Shown: positions 26,317-35,877 of the stretch, piece after piece
Layout: each line of letters starts with the position of its first letter
How positions within the stretch are numbered: position 1 is the first letter of the stretch
DNA from: Lachnospiraceae bacterium
Lineage (GTDB): Bacteria > Bacillota > Clostridia > Lachnospirales > Lachnospiraceae
DNA length: 64,000 nt
Assembly: GCA_009911505.1 (NCBI GenBank)
Contig: QXXL01000040.1
Span: forward strand, 31,621-95,620
Reading direction: 5' to 3'
The notes under the pieces: generated by a model
Database searches by the model: none
Seen by the model: the letters and a program-made list of their open reading frames with translations, nothing else
What the model was told of the DNA's origin: nothing
Position numbers and translations under genes: made by a program

Positions 26317-27009
26317 TCACACCTTAACATATTTCCTGGCAATCAAATCCGCCAATATATTAGCCTCATAAGCCGCCACCGCATCCGGCGTGCGCATATC
26401 CATCACACCCGCATCCGGATCCGCTTTGATCTGCATTAACCTGGTATCATATTTCTCAGCCGCAATACGTTTGGCAATTGCTTTCTTTTCCTGAATTTCT
26501 TCCAGAATCTCCTGCAATTTTTTCCTGCGCTTTTGCCTCCGTTCCCAGTAAGTTTCTTCGCGCCCGCCATAAACCCTGCTGCCGCCTCCAAAGCTCTCTC
26601 CATACGATTCTTCCTCCGAAGCCCCAAAATGCAAAACCGAATAATTCCAGGACGAGAAAGGGTCACGGAATGAAAAATTGGCACGGATTGCACTTAAAAC
26701 GTGCGCTTCGTATTCCGGATCATTTTTCATTGCCTCAAAACCCTCGTCAGTAATCTTAACATGCCACTGCCATCCCGATTGAGATGGGTGGAGTGCAATC
26801 TGGGATATTTTGTTATATATGTACTCCTTGTACTCCTCCATTGTCATATCCTTTGGAGAAACAGCAGGCGGATCCAGCCCTTCCAATTTGTCCGCTATTT
26901 TATCTGCAAATCCCGGTCCGGCAGGCTGCATTCTATTTGGGGCAAAGCATTTTGCAAGATTCGCATAGGTTCTTGTCATACTGTTTATTTCAATTGCATT
27001 ATAAGACAT
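26317..27009 (-). CDS. Conserved hypothetical protein, 230 residues
   Basis: Soluble protein without signal peptide or membrane segment. The middle reads MTMEEYKEYIYNKISQIALH then WQWHVKITDEGFEAMKNDPE; the rest of the core is YEAHVLSAIRANFSF. After a Gly/Ser-rich stretch (SYGESFGGGSRVYGG) comes a coiled-coil-like charged segment, RRQKRRKKLQEILEEIQEKK. I know similar proteins as widespread in Lachnospiraceae but no function. ATG 27009 follows GGGAAGGGAGGGC. It is 81 nt upstream of the HprK-like start on the same strand and may belong to the same transcript. Confidence 0.75.
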   Translation of the reverse strand: MSYNAIEINSMTRTYANLAKCFAPNRMQPAGPGFADKIADKLEGLDPPAVSPKDMTMEEYKEYIYNKISQIALHPSQSGWQWHVKITDEGFEAMKNDPEYEAHVLSAIRANFSFRDPFSSWNYSVLHFGASEEESYGESFGGGSRVYGGREETYWERRQKRRKKLQEILEEIQEKKAIAKRIAAEKYDTRLMQIKADPDAGVMDMRTPDAVAAYEANILADLIARKYVKV

Positions 27010-27125
27010 AAGCCCTCCCTTCCCCCTTATCCGTTAGAGGGTACTTTAAAATAAACACGAATGAAGACAGCAAAAAGTTTCAAAATACAAATCTTACTAG
27101 TAATACTCCCCAAAAAACAGCCCTG

Positions 27126-28172
27126 TCATACAAAATACTTTTGAATTTTACCGAACCATTTGCTTTGCAGCATTATCTTATTTAACCGCGTACAAACATC
27201 CGCAAATAAATAAATCATCACAAACGTCACGACAAGCAATACCGACTCCTGCAAGATAGTCAGCTCATAGCTTCCAAACAATCCAATCACCTGGCTCATC
27301 ACCACATGCTGCAGCAAAAAAATCGCATACGAAATACCGCCCGTATATATAAAAAACGGTTTTAGCCTTTTTATCCCCATGACAAAATTACCGGCATGGT
27401 AAAACAACAAAAACAGCCCGACTGCAATTGCCTGCGCACACAAAAACGGATCGATCGGCACTTTTACAAAAATAAACACCAGTGCAATTCCTCCAAAGAA
27501 CACAGCCACCCACTTATTTTCCAGCCATTTGCGGTACTCAATAAACAGCATCCCCAGCCAAAATGCCAGCATACATACAATCAGGTTACGCTCCCGCTGG
27601 ATCTGGAAATAAGGGTTCGGCCAGTGGAATGACAACGTCCCGGCGCCCAGTAGAAGCGTGGTAAGAATCCTGCAATGCTTCATACACCAGGTAAGCAGCG
27701 GATACAAAAGGTACAAAAATACTAAAGCCCCCAAAAACCATTCGCCAATAAAATAGTAATTTTGCGGATACCGGTAAGAAAGATAGCCGTCCATCCCCCC
27801 AAGCGTTAAAAGCATGGACTTGGGGCTGCCATTATAAAACAGATTCCCCACAGTAGTTGCCTTCTGGTAATATAGGAAAAACCATATCATATAAAACATA
27901 GGGAACAGCCCTTTAAAACGCGTAAAATAATACCGCTTGGCAGAATCCCATTTCACAGCTGGATAATTATAATAAAGGGATGCGCCTGACAGCATAAAAA
28001 ACACATTCACACTGGTATTCTCCCCCCAGACCCCATTCGCATGGGTGTAAAATAGCGGAAAATTGCCATATTGGGGCGTTGTATTACAAATACACGCAAA
28101 ATGGTATATCACAATGATCCATGCCGTAGCGCTGCGCATGAAGTCAAAAGCATCAATCCGTTCTTTTTTCAT
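27126..28172 (-). CDS. Acyltransferase 3 family membrane protein
   Basis: Multi-pass membrane acyltransferase of the OafA/WecH type, used to acetylate cell-surface sugars. It opens with MKKERIDAFDFMRSATAWII, with the conserved R and then IVIYHFAC (catalytic-type His). FFMLSGASLYYNYP, FTRFKGLFPMFY and FIGEWFLGALVFLYLLYP are standard blocks, with about ten hydrophobic segments. I use ATG 28172 with AAGGAG upstream (spacing about 12). This gives 348 residues. Downstream of the DUF6056-like gene, it forms a small surface-polymer locus. Confidence 0.9.
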   Translation of the reverse strand: MKKERIDAFDFMRSATAWIIVIYHFACICNTTPQYGNFPLFYTHANGVWGENTSVNVFFMLSGASLYYNYPAVKWDSAKRYYFTRFKGLFPMFYMIWFFLYYQKATTVGNLFYNGSPKSMLLTLGGMDGYLSYRYPQNYYFIGEWFLGALVFLYLLYPLLTWCMKHCRILTTLLLGAGTLSFHWPNPYFQIQRERNLIVCMLAFWLGMLFIEYRKWLENKWVAVFFGGIALVFIFVKVPIDPFLCAQAIAVGLFLLFYHAGNFVMGIKRLKPFFIYTGGISYAIFLLQHVVMSQVIGLFGSYELTILQESVLLVVTFVMIYLFADVCTRLNKIMLQSKWFGKIQKYFV

Positions 28173-28257
28173 AAATATATGCAGCTCCTTTCCAGTAATA
28201 TCTGTTATTGTACCATATCTTTTGAGAGATGCATACAGCTTAACAAATTTTTCATAT

Positions 28258-29628
28258 CTAGCCTGCCCCAATCTCCACCAAATCCAGAATAACCCCTACA
28301 ATAACAGCCAAAGCCCCCGTTACCTCAAGCGCCTCCCAGACTGCCTTTTTCTCCTGCAGCCCCCGTAAATGATTCGACACCAAATACACAGCGCTAATCC
28401 CAAGCGCCATATACAAAAACAAATATGTCCTCTCCTGGGACACATAAATCGTTGGCGTAAAACCCATTACAGCCCTGGTTGCAAGCCCAAGCAAAAGCAA
28501 TACCGCCTGCGACAGCAGCTCAAAATAGCTTTTGCACACCGCCACAAGCGACAGCAGCATACACCCGGCCACCAAAAGATACAATACGGCAGGAATATAA
28601 TTTGCCACAACGTGGTAATTGCTGCCGCAGATAAAATCCCCCTTATCTATCACCTTCCATAACGTTGGAAAATTCGCCTTTAGCGCATGGGCAAACCAGG
28701 AAAGCCACACCGTCAAAAAGACTGGAAAGGCTGCCGCCACCCGGAATGCCACCCGTTTTGTTTTCAAAAAAACCAGTACCGCAAGCAAAACAATATAACA
28801 CAAAAACAAAAGGCCCCCTGATGTAACCAGATGGCGCATCGTATCCATAAACCCCATACTGGCTTTATCCAGGAAATGATACGACTGGAAATTCGGCATC
28901 CAATTAATAATTTCCTGGCTTTTACGCGCCTCATTCCCCGGACATGCCATAATAAAAATAATCTCTGCAAGGGAAATCACAAATCCCATAACCACGCCCG
29001 CGTACAGGCAAAACGGCTTTTTTTCCAGTGTAAAATACAGGATTGCACAAAAGTTTACCGCCAGTATGACTGCGCACATTTGTTCCATATTTGCCCCATA
29101 TAACGCCGAGAACCCGTACAATACCCACAGCAAAACGGGTGTTTTTTTCCCATAATAGGCACGTGCCACGCCATGAAGGGAAAATACCCCAAGCGCCAGC
29201 GGCCATGTATAATTCACCCCCGTCGCAATCCATCCCGCTGTCCTTAGATCCCAGATTGGGTACAGGCACAAAAAACCCGCCACCAAATAAGATGCCGTTT
29301 CCCGTTTTTCCTCTGGAAACAGGCCTGTAATTGCCCATGCCAAAAAAACCCAGAATGCCCAATCCAAAACCTTCCACCAAAACATGCTCTTTGCTATATA
29401 AACCAAAACCGCTTCGATCAAAAGACGCGACGACCAGACAGCATAACGCGTTTCAAGGTAATCCTTTAAAGTATAAGCGTCAAGCTGCTTGCTGAAAAAC
29501 CACATGGCGTCCGAATCCTGAGGCTCCTTCATTATTATATGGTATACAAGCTGTATGCCTGCAAAAACCAAAAGCGGCAAGTATTCTTTTTGTATAATAC
29601 GTTTCATCCAAACCCGTTGTTTTTCCAT
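28258..29628 (-). CDS. DUF6056-like polytopic membrane protein
   Basis: The protein has 456 residues and about a dozen hydrophobic segments (for example YLPLLVFAGIQLVYHIIM and LIEAVLVYIAKSMFWWKVLD). The early EPQDSDAMWFFSKQLDAYTL followed by RYAVWSSRLLIEA, and the later SALYGANMEQMC and YVSQERTYLF, fit the DUF6056 family, whose architecture resembles membrane glycosyltransferases with an early acidic motif. No activity is proven. ATG 29628 follows TAGGAGGGGGC. It lies 9 nt after the small anchored protein gene, in the same direction. Confidence 0.8.
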   Translation of the reverse strand: MEKQRVWMKRIIQKEYLPLLVFAGIQLVYHIIMKEPQDSDAMWFFSKQLDAYTLKDYLETRYAVWSSRLLIEAVLVYIAKSMFWWKVLDWAFWVFLAWAITGLFPEEKRETASYLVAGFLCLYPIWDLRTAGWIATGVNYTWPLALGVFSLHGVARAYYGKKTPVLLWVLYGFSALYGANMEQMCAVILAVNFCAILYFTLEKKPFCLYAGVVMGFVISLAEIIFIMACPGNEARKSQEIINWMPNFQSYHFLDKASMGFMDTMRHLVTSGGLLFLCYIVLLAVLVFLKTKRVAFRVAAAFPVFLTVWLSWFAHALKANFPTLWKVIDKGDFICGSNYHVVANYIPAVLYLLVAGCMLLSLVAVCKSYFELLSQAVLLLLGLATRAVMGFTPTIYVSQERTYLFLYMALGISAVYLVSNHLRGLQEKKAVWEALEVTGALAVIVGVILDLVEIGAG

Positions 29629-29637
29629 CGCCCCCTC

Positions 29638-30117
29638 CTAGTAAAACAAGACTTCATCTGTATAAATCAAGCTATTTGCCCCATTACAGCGGTACCAGAT
29701 ACACGCCCGGCAGCCGCCCGGCAGCTTATCCTGGCGCACAACAGACTTAAACTGCGCATAATCATAATTAAAGCCGTCATTTGCCTTTTCGGTAAGCTTT
29801 TTCTTTTTTACATTTTCAGTAGGCAAACGGTAGTATACGCCTGCTGCCGGATCGTATGCTAATAGCCTCGTATCTGCCGTATCTATGCTGATTCCCGGTT
29901 CATATGCATAACCGCGTATCTCCAAAAAACCATGCTTTGATTCTATTTTTTCAATCTGATATGCCATTTGCCCGGCATCGGTAACACAGCCGGACACATC
30001 CACCGTAACAACGCGCTGGTTTACAAAAAACAAAGACAGCAGGTAAACCGCCGCACACAAAAAAAATACAGCCGCCACTATCTTTCCCGTCTTTACCCTG
30101 TTATATTGCCTGTCCAT
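29638..30117 (-). CDS. Membrane-anchored hypothetical protein
   Basis: The protein has 159 residues and one N-terminal membrane segment (KIVAAVFFLCAAVYLLSLFF); the rest should be external. The outer part contains IESKHGFLEIRGYAYEPGIS and FNYDYAQFKSVVRQDKLPGG, which form a small beta domain seen in surface sugar-polymer loci of related clostridia. Two Cys (CRACIWYRC region) may bridge. ATG 30117 begins 3 nt after the nth stop. The function is unknown, but its company points to the cell envelope. Confidence 0.72.
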   Translation of the reverse strand: MDRQYNRVKTGKIVAAVFFLCAAVYLLSLFFVNQRVVTVDVSGCVTDAGQMAYQIEKIESKHGFLEIRGYAYEPGISIDTADTRLLAYDPAAGVYYRLPTENVKKKKLTEKANDGFNYDYAQFKSVVRQDKLPGGCRACIWYRCNGANSLIYTDEVLFY

Positions 30118-30120
30118 AGA

Positions 30121-30762
30121 CTACCCCTTATCCTGCTTTCTGTCCCCTGCCGTACACAGATCGCTCAAAAAGCATTCCCCGCACTTTGGGCTCCTGGCAG
30201 CGCAGACAGAACGCCCAAACGTTATAATCTGTATATTATAAAGAATCCAGTGATCCTTTGGAAGTACTTTCATTAAATCCTGTTCTACCTTTTGCGGATC
30301 GTCCTGTTCTGTAAAGCCTAAACGCTTTGAAATGCGTTTTACATGGGTATCCACCACAATGCTAGGATCGTGGTAAATATTCCCGCGGATGACATTGGCC
30401 GTTTTCCGCCCGACGCCCGCTAACGCCGTCAGCTCCTCAAGCTTGCGCGGCACAACCCCGCCGTGCTTATCCACCAAGGTTTTGGCACAGGAAATTATAT
30501 TTTTGGCTTTGCTGTGGTAAAACCCGATAGAATGTATATCCTGTTCAAGCTCCTTTAGATCAGCGTTTGCAAATTTTTCTAAGGAATCATATTTTACAAA
30601 TAGATCCTTTGTAACGATATTCACCCTTGCGTCCGTACATTGGGCGCTTAAGATTACGGCAATTAAAAGCTGCCATGGCGTTTCGTGGTTTAAGTAACAG
30701 ACGTATTCTGTACCATAAGCTTTATCTAAGCGGTTTAATATTTCTTTCGTGCGTTTTTTCAC
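30121..30762 (-). CDS. nth: Endonuclease III (DNA glycosylase/AP lyase)
   Basis: Removes oxidised pyrimidines in base excision repair. Helix-hairpin-helix LAGVGRKTANVIRGN holds the catalytic Lys; VVDTHVKRISKRLGF holds the catalytic Asp. The iron-sulfur loop is CAARSPKCGECFLSDLC, a C-x6/7-C-x2-C-x5-C pattern. I choose GTG 30762 because AAAGGAGAAGGCC precedes it; the TTG upstream lies before that site. This gives 213 residues. It is followed at once by the anchored protein gene. Confidence 0.96.
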   Translation of the reverse strand: MKKRTKEILNRLDKAYGTEYVCYLNHETPWQLLIAVILSAQCTDARVNIVTKDLFVKYDSLEKFANADLKELEQDIHSIGFYHSKAKNIISCAKTLVDKHGGVVPRKLEELTALAGVGRKTANVIRGNIYHDPSIVVDTHVKRISKRLGFTEQDDPQKVEQDLMKVLPKDHWILYNIQIITFGRSVCAARSPKCGECFLSDLCTAGDRKQDKG

Positions 30763-30802
30763 GGCCTTCTCCTTTCGTATCAAGATCTGCTTTCTTATCG
30801 TT

Positions 30803-32542
30803 TCAATCCACCCTGTCTAGCTCCGCCACCTTTGCCTGGTGGGTTAACACATCCCTCTCCCCATACTCAAACAGCACATAAACCTCCTCCGATAGCCGTT
30901 TTGGCAATTCACGTACCACCCTCTCCCCCTTTTTGGGAAAATGGTAAAAAAATGGCTCCACATGCGATAATTTCCCCTTTTTACAAACTGCCTTGGATAC
31001 ATTTGCAAATTCTGCCGGATCCCTCGCCCAAAACGGGCGGCTTTTCATATTTTCCCTGTAATATAAATCAAACAAAAGCGACTCTTCCACAAGCTCCCGC
31101 GGCATCCTGTTATCCCCTAAGACAAACTCCAGCAGCGCCTCACACCGCCTTATACGCGAATGGCTCTGCCCTAAGTACCCTTTCTTTTCATAGAACTGCC
31201 CCAGTGCAAGGAAAAAACCAAACGCATCCGGATATACCACATCTATAAGCTTCATTGTCACCTCAAACTGCCCGCTGTTATAATATGCCTCCAGCATCTC
31301 TTCCGCCAGCTTCATACATAGTATTTCATCATACGAAAGCCAGTTTGTTTTAAGGACCTCATACGGCGGGCCCCCCTTATAAACCAGCCCATATTCCTGC
31401 CTGTGCCCATACAGGTAAGAGCCCTTTAGCACTTTTAAAAACCCAAGCTGCAGCTGCGCTGCCTTTAGGGCATATACTTCATTAAATGACTCTTTAAAGC
31501 GCGTATACCCCTCAAACGGCAGCCCCGCAATCAAATCCAGATGGACATGGATATTCCCGGCATCCAAAAGGCGGTTTACCGCCGCATACACCTTAGGCAA
31601 ATCCATCGTACGGCGAATTTCTGCAATGGTCTGCGGATTAGTAGACTGTATGCCAATTTCAAGCTGGATTAACCCCGGGCGAAGGCCCGATAAAAATAAA
31701 AGCTCCTCTTCTGTCAAAAGATCTGCCGCGATTTCAAAATGGAAGTTAGTCTTTCCCGTATCGTGCTCTTTGATAAACTGCCAGACTGCCATAGCATGTG
31801 CATGGTTGCAGTTAAATGTCCGGTCTACGAATTTTACCTGCGGAATTTCTTCATCTATGAAAAAACGAAGCTCCTTTTTTACCAGCGAAATATCCCTAAA
31901 GCGGAGCCTTTTATCTACCGAGGAGAGGCAATAGCTGCAGCAAAACGGGCATCCACGGCCCGACTCATAATAGACAATCCTGTTTTTAAACGCACCCATA
32001 TCCCCATAACAAAACGGGACGCTGCTAAAATCAAGCGGTTCCCCTGGTTCTGTCTGGCAAATTCCTAAATTACAATCTTTTGATCCTTCCTGGCGTGCGC
32101 TGCTTGTACGGAACGCAATCCCACGGATATCAGAAAGGCTGCCGGATTTGCCGCTGCAGTAATATTCTGCCAGCTTTGCAAACGCCCTTTCCCCTTCCCC
32201 TATGATAATGCCAAAAAACGCCGGGTTTTCCTGAAATACACGCGCAGCTTCAAAGGAAACTTCCGGCCCGCCTACCCAAATCGGTACGTCCGGCCTTAAT
32301 TTGTGGTATTCTTCCGCAATCTCACATATATATGCATAATTCCATATATAACAGGAAAAGCACAGCACATCCGGCGCTTTTTTATAAAGCTCTTGTAAGA
32401 TATAATCACTCCTGTGGTTTATCGTATACTCTGCAATCCCAACCGAATCCCGAAATTCCTCCGGCACATAGGCACGTAGGCTGTATACCGCCAAGTTAGA
32501 ATGGATATATTTGGCATTGACAGCCGTTAATAGTATATTCAT
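30803..32542 (-). CDS. B12-binding-domain radical SAM protein (DUF4080 type)
   Basis: The N-terminal cobalamin-binding fold (about 1-140) includes NAKYIHSNLAVYSLRAYVP and PIWVGGPEVSFEAARVFQ with GEGERAF. The radical SAM core follows with cluster motif CPFCCSYCLSS (C-x3-C-x2-C) and FEIAADLLTEEEL, then LIQLEIGIQSTNP and LDLIAGLPFEGY. The C-terminal DUF4080-like part (about 390-579) is conserved but uncharacterised. The substrate is unknown. It is 579 residues, ATG 32542. The gene lies 5 nt after the hypothetical gene at 32548, so probably one transcript. Confidence 0.9.
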   Translation of the reverse strand: MNILLTAVNAKYIHSNLAVYSLRAYVPEEFRDSVGIAEYTINHRSDYILQELYKKAPDVLCFSCYIWNYAYICEIAEEYHKLRPDVPIWVGGPEVSFEAARVFQENPAFFGIIIGEGERAFAKLAEYYCSGKSGSLSDIRGIAFRTSSARQEGSKDCNLGICQTEPGEPLDFSSVPFCYGDMGAFKNRIVYYESGRGCPFCCSYCLSSVDKRLRFRDISLVKKELRFFIDEEIPQVKFVDRTFNCNHAHAMAVWQFIKEHDTGKTNFHFEIAADLLTEEELLFLSGLRPGLIQLEIGIQSTNPQTIAEIRRTMDLPKVYAAVNRLLDAGNIHVHLDLIAGLPFEGYTRFKESFNEVYALKAAQLQLGFLKVLKGSYLYGHRQEYGLVYKGGPPYEVLKTNWLSYDEILCMKLAEEMLEAYYNSGQFEVTMKLIDVVYPDAFGFFLALGQFYEKKGYLGQSHSRIRRCEALLEFVLGDNRMPRELVEESLLFDLYYRENMKSRPFWARDPAEFANVSKAVCKKGKLSHVEPFFYHFPKKGERVVRELPKRLSEEVYVLFEYGERDVLTHQAKVAELDRVD

Positions 32543-32547
32543 TGCCC

Positions 32548-33012
32548 TTACACCTTCTTGTTAAAAACAGATTTGTCATTGCCCTCTTCCAGATTAAAAT
32601 AGCGGTATTTGCCATTGTGTGGGAACAGCATTTCCATATAAAGGCTTCCCAGCAGGTTTTTCACCTTTCCTGCATCCAGATTCGGGATTGGCATCTTCTG
32701 CCATTCCATCTTTTTAAGGTTGTCTAATAATGTGCTGATTTGGGGCTTAGTTTCTTCATGGGTTTCCTGGGCTTCCTGCCCTCTAGATTCTTCCGCTTCC
32801 TCTTCGGCCGCTTTAGCAGGCTTTCCCTGCCCCTGCCCGGGCTTGGGCTTTAAAAGCTCCTTTGCTTCCGGGATATTATAAATTAGATTGTTGCAGGTCT
32901 TTTCAAAACATTCCCTGTCATATTTTGCAAGGAATGCCAGATCCTCCATGAAAAGGGGCTGTTTGTTGTATATCTTTATATAAATATCTGCAAGACGTAT
33001 ATTTTTTTGCAT
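32548..33012 (-). CDS. Hypothetical protein with acidic linker
   Basis: The protein has 154 residues in two folded parts joined by a charged low-complexity linker. N-terminal: RLADIYIKIYNKQPLFMEDL then AFLAKYDRECFEKTCNNLIY. Linker: KPKPGQGQGKPAKAAEEEAE. C-terminal: LLDNLKKMEWQKMPIPNLDA and GSLYMEMLFPHNGKYRYFNL. No known domain. ATG 33012 follows TGAGGTGCC. It lies upstream of the B12-type radical SAM gene with almost no gap and may be its partner. Confidence 0.65.
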   Translation of the reverse strand: MQKNIRLADIYIKIYNKQPLFMEDLAFLAKYDRECFEKTCNNLIYNIPEAKELLKPKPGQGQGKPAKAAEEEAEESRGQEAQETHEETKPQISTLLDNLKKMEWQKMPIPNLDAGKVKNLLGSLYMEMLFPHNGKYRYFNLEEGNDKSVFNKKV

Positions 33013-33125
33013 AGGATGGCACCTCACTAAAACACGGTTGCGAATAGATTGTTATGGATTTATCTTAACATAAGAATTTGATATCCGCAAGCCTTGCCGC
33101 CCCCTATCAGCATACTACAAATTAT

Positions 33126-33161
33126 AAAAAGGATGCAAAGCTTCCCCCGCTTTACATCCCC
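33126..33161 (-). terminator. Intrinsic terminator after yajC
   Basis: On the minus strand GGGGATGTAAAGC pairs with GCTTTGCATCC, followed by TTTTT. It sits 9 nt after the yajC stop. Confidence 0.82.
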
Positions 33162-33169
33162 TTTTCACC

Positions 33170-33472
33170 TTACTCTGCCCCAGGCTTTTCCACAGCCGCG
33201 ACAGCATCTTTCTGCATAGGTATACGGCAGTTCTTATTGCTGCCAAATTCTACGATTACCGTATCATCTGCAATATCAATCACTACGCCGTAAAACCCGC
33301 TGGTCGTAAGCACTGTATCTCCCACTGCCAGCTCAGCAAGCATTGCGCTCTTTTTCTTTGCCTCTTTTTGCTGCGGGCGGATCATAAAAAAATACATAAA
33401 TCCAAACAATACTGCCAGTGATAACAGCATCGGGACGGAACTGACCGTTCCCTCACTAAGTAAAACAGACAT
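33170..33472 (-). CDS. yajC: Preprotein translocase subunit YajC
   Basis: A small accessory subunit of the Sec translocon with one N-terminal membrane helix (SVPMLLSLAVLFGFMYFFMI). It is followed by the family signature RPQQKEAKKKSAMLAELAVG and a beta domain (DTVLTTSGFYGVVIDIADDT). ATG 33472 follows AAGGAGGAAAAAAA. The order tgt then yajC is conserved in many bacteria. Its usual neighbour secDF is located at 56524-58701 instead. Confidence 0.95.
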   Translation of the reverse strand: MSVLLSEGTVSSVPMLLSLAVLFGFMYFFMIRPQQKEAKKKSAMLAELAVGDTVLTTSGFYGVVIDIADDTVIVEFGSNKNCRIPMQKDAVAAVEKPGAE

Positions 33473-33578
33473 TTTTTTTCCTCCTTGTCGTCCATCTCAT
33501 CAGGCATCTGGTGTTTTGTCCAGCCAGTAAGCACGGTTACTGGCCAAATAGGGCACCATGCCCTTTTATATCAAGGCT

Positions 33579-33607
33579 ATTGTACACAAAACCTACACAA
33601 ACAGCAA
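33579..33607 (-). promoter_or_regulatory. Probable promoter of yajC with structured leader
   Basis: On the minus strand TTGCTG (33602-33607), 17 nt, TACAAT (33579-33584). The leader between it and yajC holds two small hairpins (GGGCATGGTGCCC, and CCAGTAA/TTACTGG at about 33519-33541). No gene is seen in this 161-nt gap. Confidence 0.6.
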
Positions 33608-33633
33608 GGGGATTTAAGAATTTCACAAATTTT

Positions 33634-34778
33634 TTATAACGCCTTTTCCCCCTGCCCCATCCTGTAAAGCTTCTCTTGCTTATAGCTTTCATACCGCCCT
33701 GCTTCGATGGCATCCCGGATTTCTTCCATCATTGTATTGTAAAAATACAGATTATGCAGCACCAGCAGCCGCATACCAAGCATCTCCTTTGCCTTTAACA
33801 AATGCCGGATATACGCCCTGCTGTACCTTCGGCACGCCGGGCAGCCGCATCCCTCTTCGATTGGCCGCGCATCCCTTTCATACTTTTGGTTAAACAGATA
33901 AGCTTGCCCTGGCTGGTATATGCATGCCCATGCCTCCCGTTCCTGCTCGGATATACACAGTCAAAGAAATCCACGCCCCGGCTTACCGCTTCTAAAATAT
34001 TGGCAGGCGTCCCCACACCCATCAGATATGTCGGCTTATCTTCCGGCAGATGCGGCACAACAGCCTCTAACACCCGGTACATCTCCTCATGTGTTTCCCC
34101 TACGGCAAGGCCTCCTACCGCATACCCGTCCAAATCCATCTCTGCAATCTGCTTAGCATGGCTGATGCGGATATCTTCATAAATTGCCCCCTGGTTTATC
34201 CCAAACAAGAGCTGCTGCCTGTTAACGGCTGTTTCCTGTGCATTTAGCTGCGCAAGCTCCTTCTTACACCTCAAAAGCCATCTTGCAGTACGATCTACAG
34301 AATCCTGTACATACTTGCGGCCTGCTACGCTGCTTGGGCACTCGTCAAACGCCATCGCTATGGTAGAACCCAGATTGGACTGGATCTGCATACTCTCCTC
34401 CGGCCCCATAAAAATCTTCCTCCCATCCACATGGGACTGGAAATACACGCCCTCTTCCTTTATCTTGCGCAGCCCCGCCAGGGAAAACACCTGAAACCCA
34501 CCAGAATCAGTCAGGATCGGCTTCTCCCACGACATAAATTTATGCAGCCCCCCCATCGCATGGATCAGCTTGTCGCCAGGCCTGACATGCAGGTGGTATG
34601 TATTAGACAGCTCTACCTGCGTTTTGATTTGCTCCAGATCTTCTGTAGATACAGCGCCTTTAATCGCCGCTGCCGTCCCCACATTCATAAATACCGGCGT
34701 CTGGATTACACCGTGTACAGTATGGAATTCGGCCCTTTTCGCACCGCCGTCTTTCTTTATTATATGATATTCTGCCAT
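33634..34778 (-). CDS. tgt: tRNA-guanine transglycosylase, frame broken by one apparent missing base
   Basis: Swaps guanine-34 for the queuine precursor in tRNA. ATG 34778 follows GAAAGGAGC. The barrel is intact: ILTDSGGFQVFSL, FGINQGAIYED, GGLAVGETHEEM and VDFFDCVYPSRNGRHGHA. After SQGKL (near 33900) the frame switches. Zinc ligands and the tail, KYERDARPIEEGCGCPACRR then YSRAYIRHLLKAKEMLG to GQGEKAL, lie in the neighbouring frame and stop at 33634. Adding one base (an A on the coding strand gives GKLNLFNQKYERD) restores 381 residues, the usual size. The unrepaired frame would add a nonsense tail ending at 33795 and lose the zinc site. Sequencing error is the likely cause. Confidence 0.94.
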
Positions 34779-34839
34779 ACAAGCTCCTTTCCGCATGCTG
34801 CCGCCCCTGTCTGGCGGAACAAATGTAACGTCTAAAACA

Positions 34840-35877
34840 CTAAACATCCCTCTGGCTAAAATCCCCCCAAAAAAACACCTTCCTGCCAGGCAGCCACTTA
34901 TTAAGCCTCTCCGCCAAAAAACCTTCCATTTTCCCTGACAGCGCCTTTGGGTACTGGTACACGCCGCCGATATTTTGATAAGGAAACTGCGCCACTGCAG
35001 ACCCAGGCTCCTGACGGCGCATCTTTTTTAAATAATCCTGCGGTACCCGGAACGAACCAATACTGGCATCTTTTACAGATTCCGCCGGAATCTGCCCAAA
35101 AACCTGGTCTACCATTGCGGCATATTCTTCTTTCCAGCCCGGAATATAAATCATCGGATCAAAACATAACCGCACCGCAAACCCTTTTTGCGCCGCTTCC
35201 TTTGCGCAGGCAATCCGCTGCGCTAAGGACGGCGTCCCATGCTCATACGCACCGATCACCGCCTGCGGCGATAATGTAAATGCATAAACTACAAAAGATG
35301 TGGGATCTGCCCGCCCAAAAAATGTGCGGTCTGCACATTTCGTCCGTACCTCCATATGAAAATCCTGCTTGCCCTGCGCAAAACGCACCCATTCCGCCAC
35401 ATATCCGGCGACTGGTTCAAGCGCTAGCAAATCCGTATCATATGACACACAAAGATAAACCGGATGGTTGGAGAGCATCCTTTCGGTTTCCTCAAAATAA
35501 TCTTCAAGGTTTACAAATAATACGATATTTCCCGACGGATACATCCCTTTCAAATAGCAGTATTCACATCCATAAATACAGTTCATCATACAGGATGTAT
35601 AATAAAAATGCTTATTCCCAAAATCATGGCAGACAGCAGCGCCAGGATAAATAAGCGTCCCCCGCTTTGCCGCCAAAACCAGCTTCTGTGAATTGCCCTG
35701 CCGTATGGCATCCTGCCCCTTACGGCAAAAAACATCCTTATAATGTGCTATTTCAATCACTGTAGCATTTGAAAACCTCTCCAGGATCCGTTTTGTGCGG
35801 CGGTGCCCTTTCACTGCCTCCTCCACATAAATATGGGAAAAAAACGGGCTATAATAATCGTTGGCGAAACTCTTCAA
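34840..35877 (-). CDS. splB: Spore photoproduct lyase
   Basis: Radical SAM enzyme that repairs the thymine dimer 'spore photoproduct' during germination. The cluster motif is CIYGCEYCYLKGMYPSGN (C-x3-C-x2-C) and the conserved hydrogen-donor Cys lies in VYLCVSYDTDLLALEP. SMALL-type substrate blocks FHMEVRTKCAD and FTLSPQAVIGAYEHGTPSL are present, with 345 residues. The start overlaps the downstream end of the nucleoside phosphorylase gene (35849-35877), giving tight coupling. Confidence 0.95.
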   Translation of the reverse strand: MKSFANDYYSPFFSHIYVEEAVKGHRRTKRILERFSNATVIEIAHYKDVFCRKGQDAIRQGNSQKLVLAAKRGTLIYPGAAVCHDFGNKHFYYTSCMMNCIYGCEYCYLKGMYPSGNIVLFVNLEDYFEETERMLSNHPVYLCVSYDTDLLALEPVAGYVAEWVRFAQGKQDFHMEVRTKCADRTFFGRADPTSFVVYAFTLSPQAVIGAYEHGTPSLAQRIACAKEAAQKGFAVRLCFDPMIYIPGWKEEYAAMVDQVFGQIPAESVKDASIGSFRVPQDYLKKMRRQEPGSAVAQFPYQNIGGVYQYPKALSGKMEGFLAERLNKWLPGRKVFFWGDFSQRDV

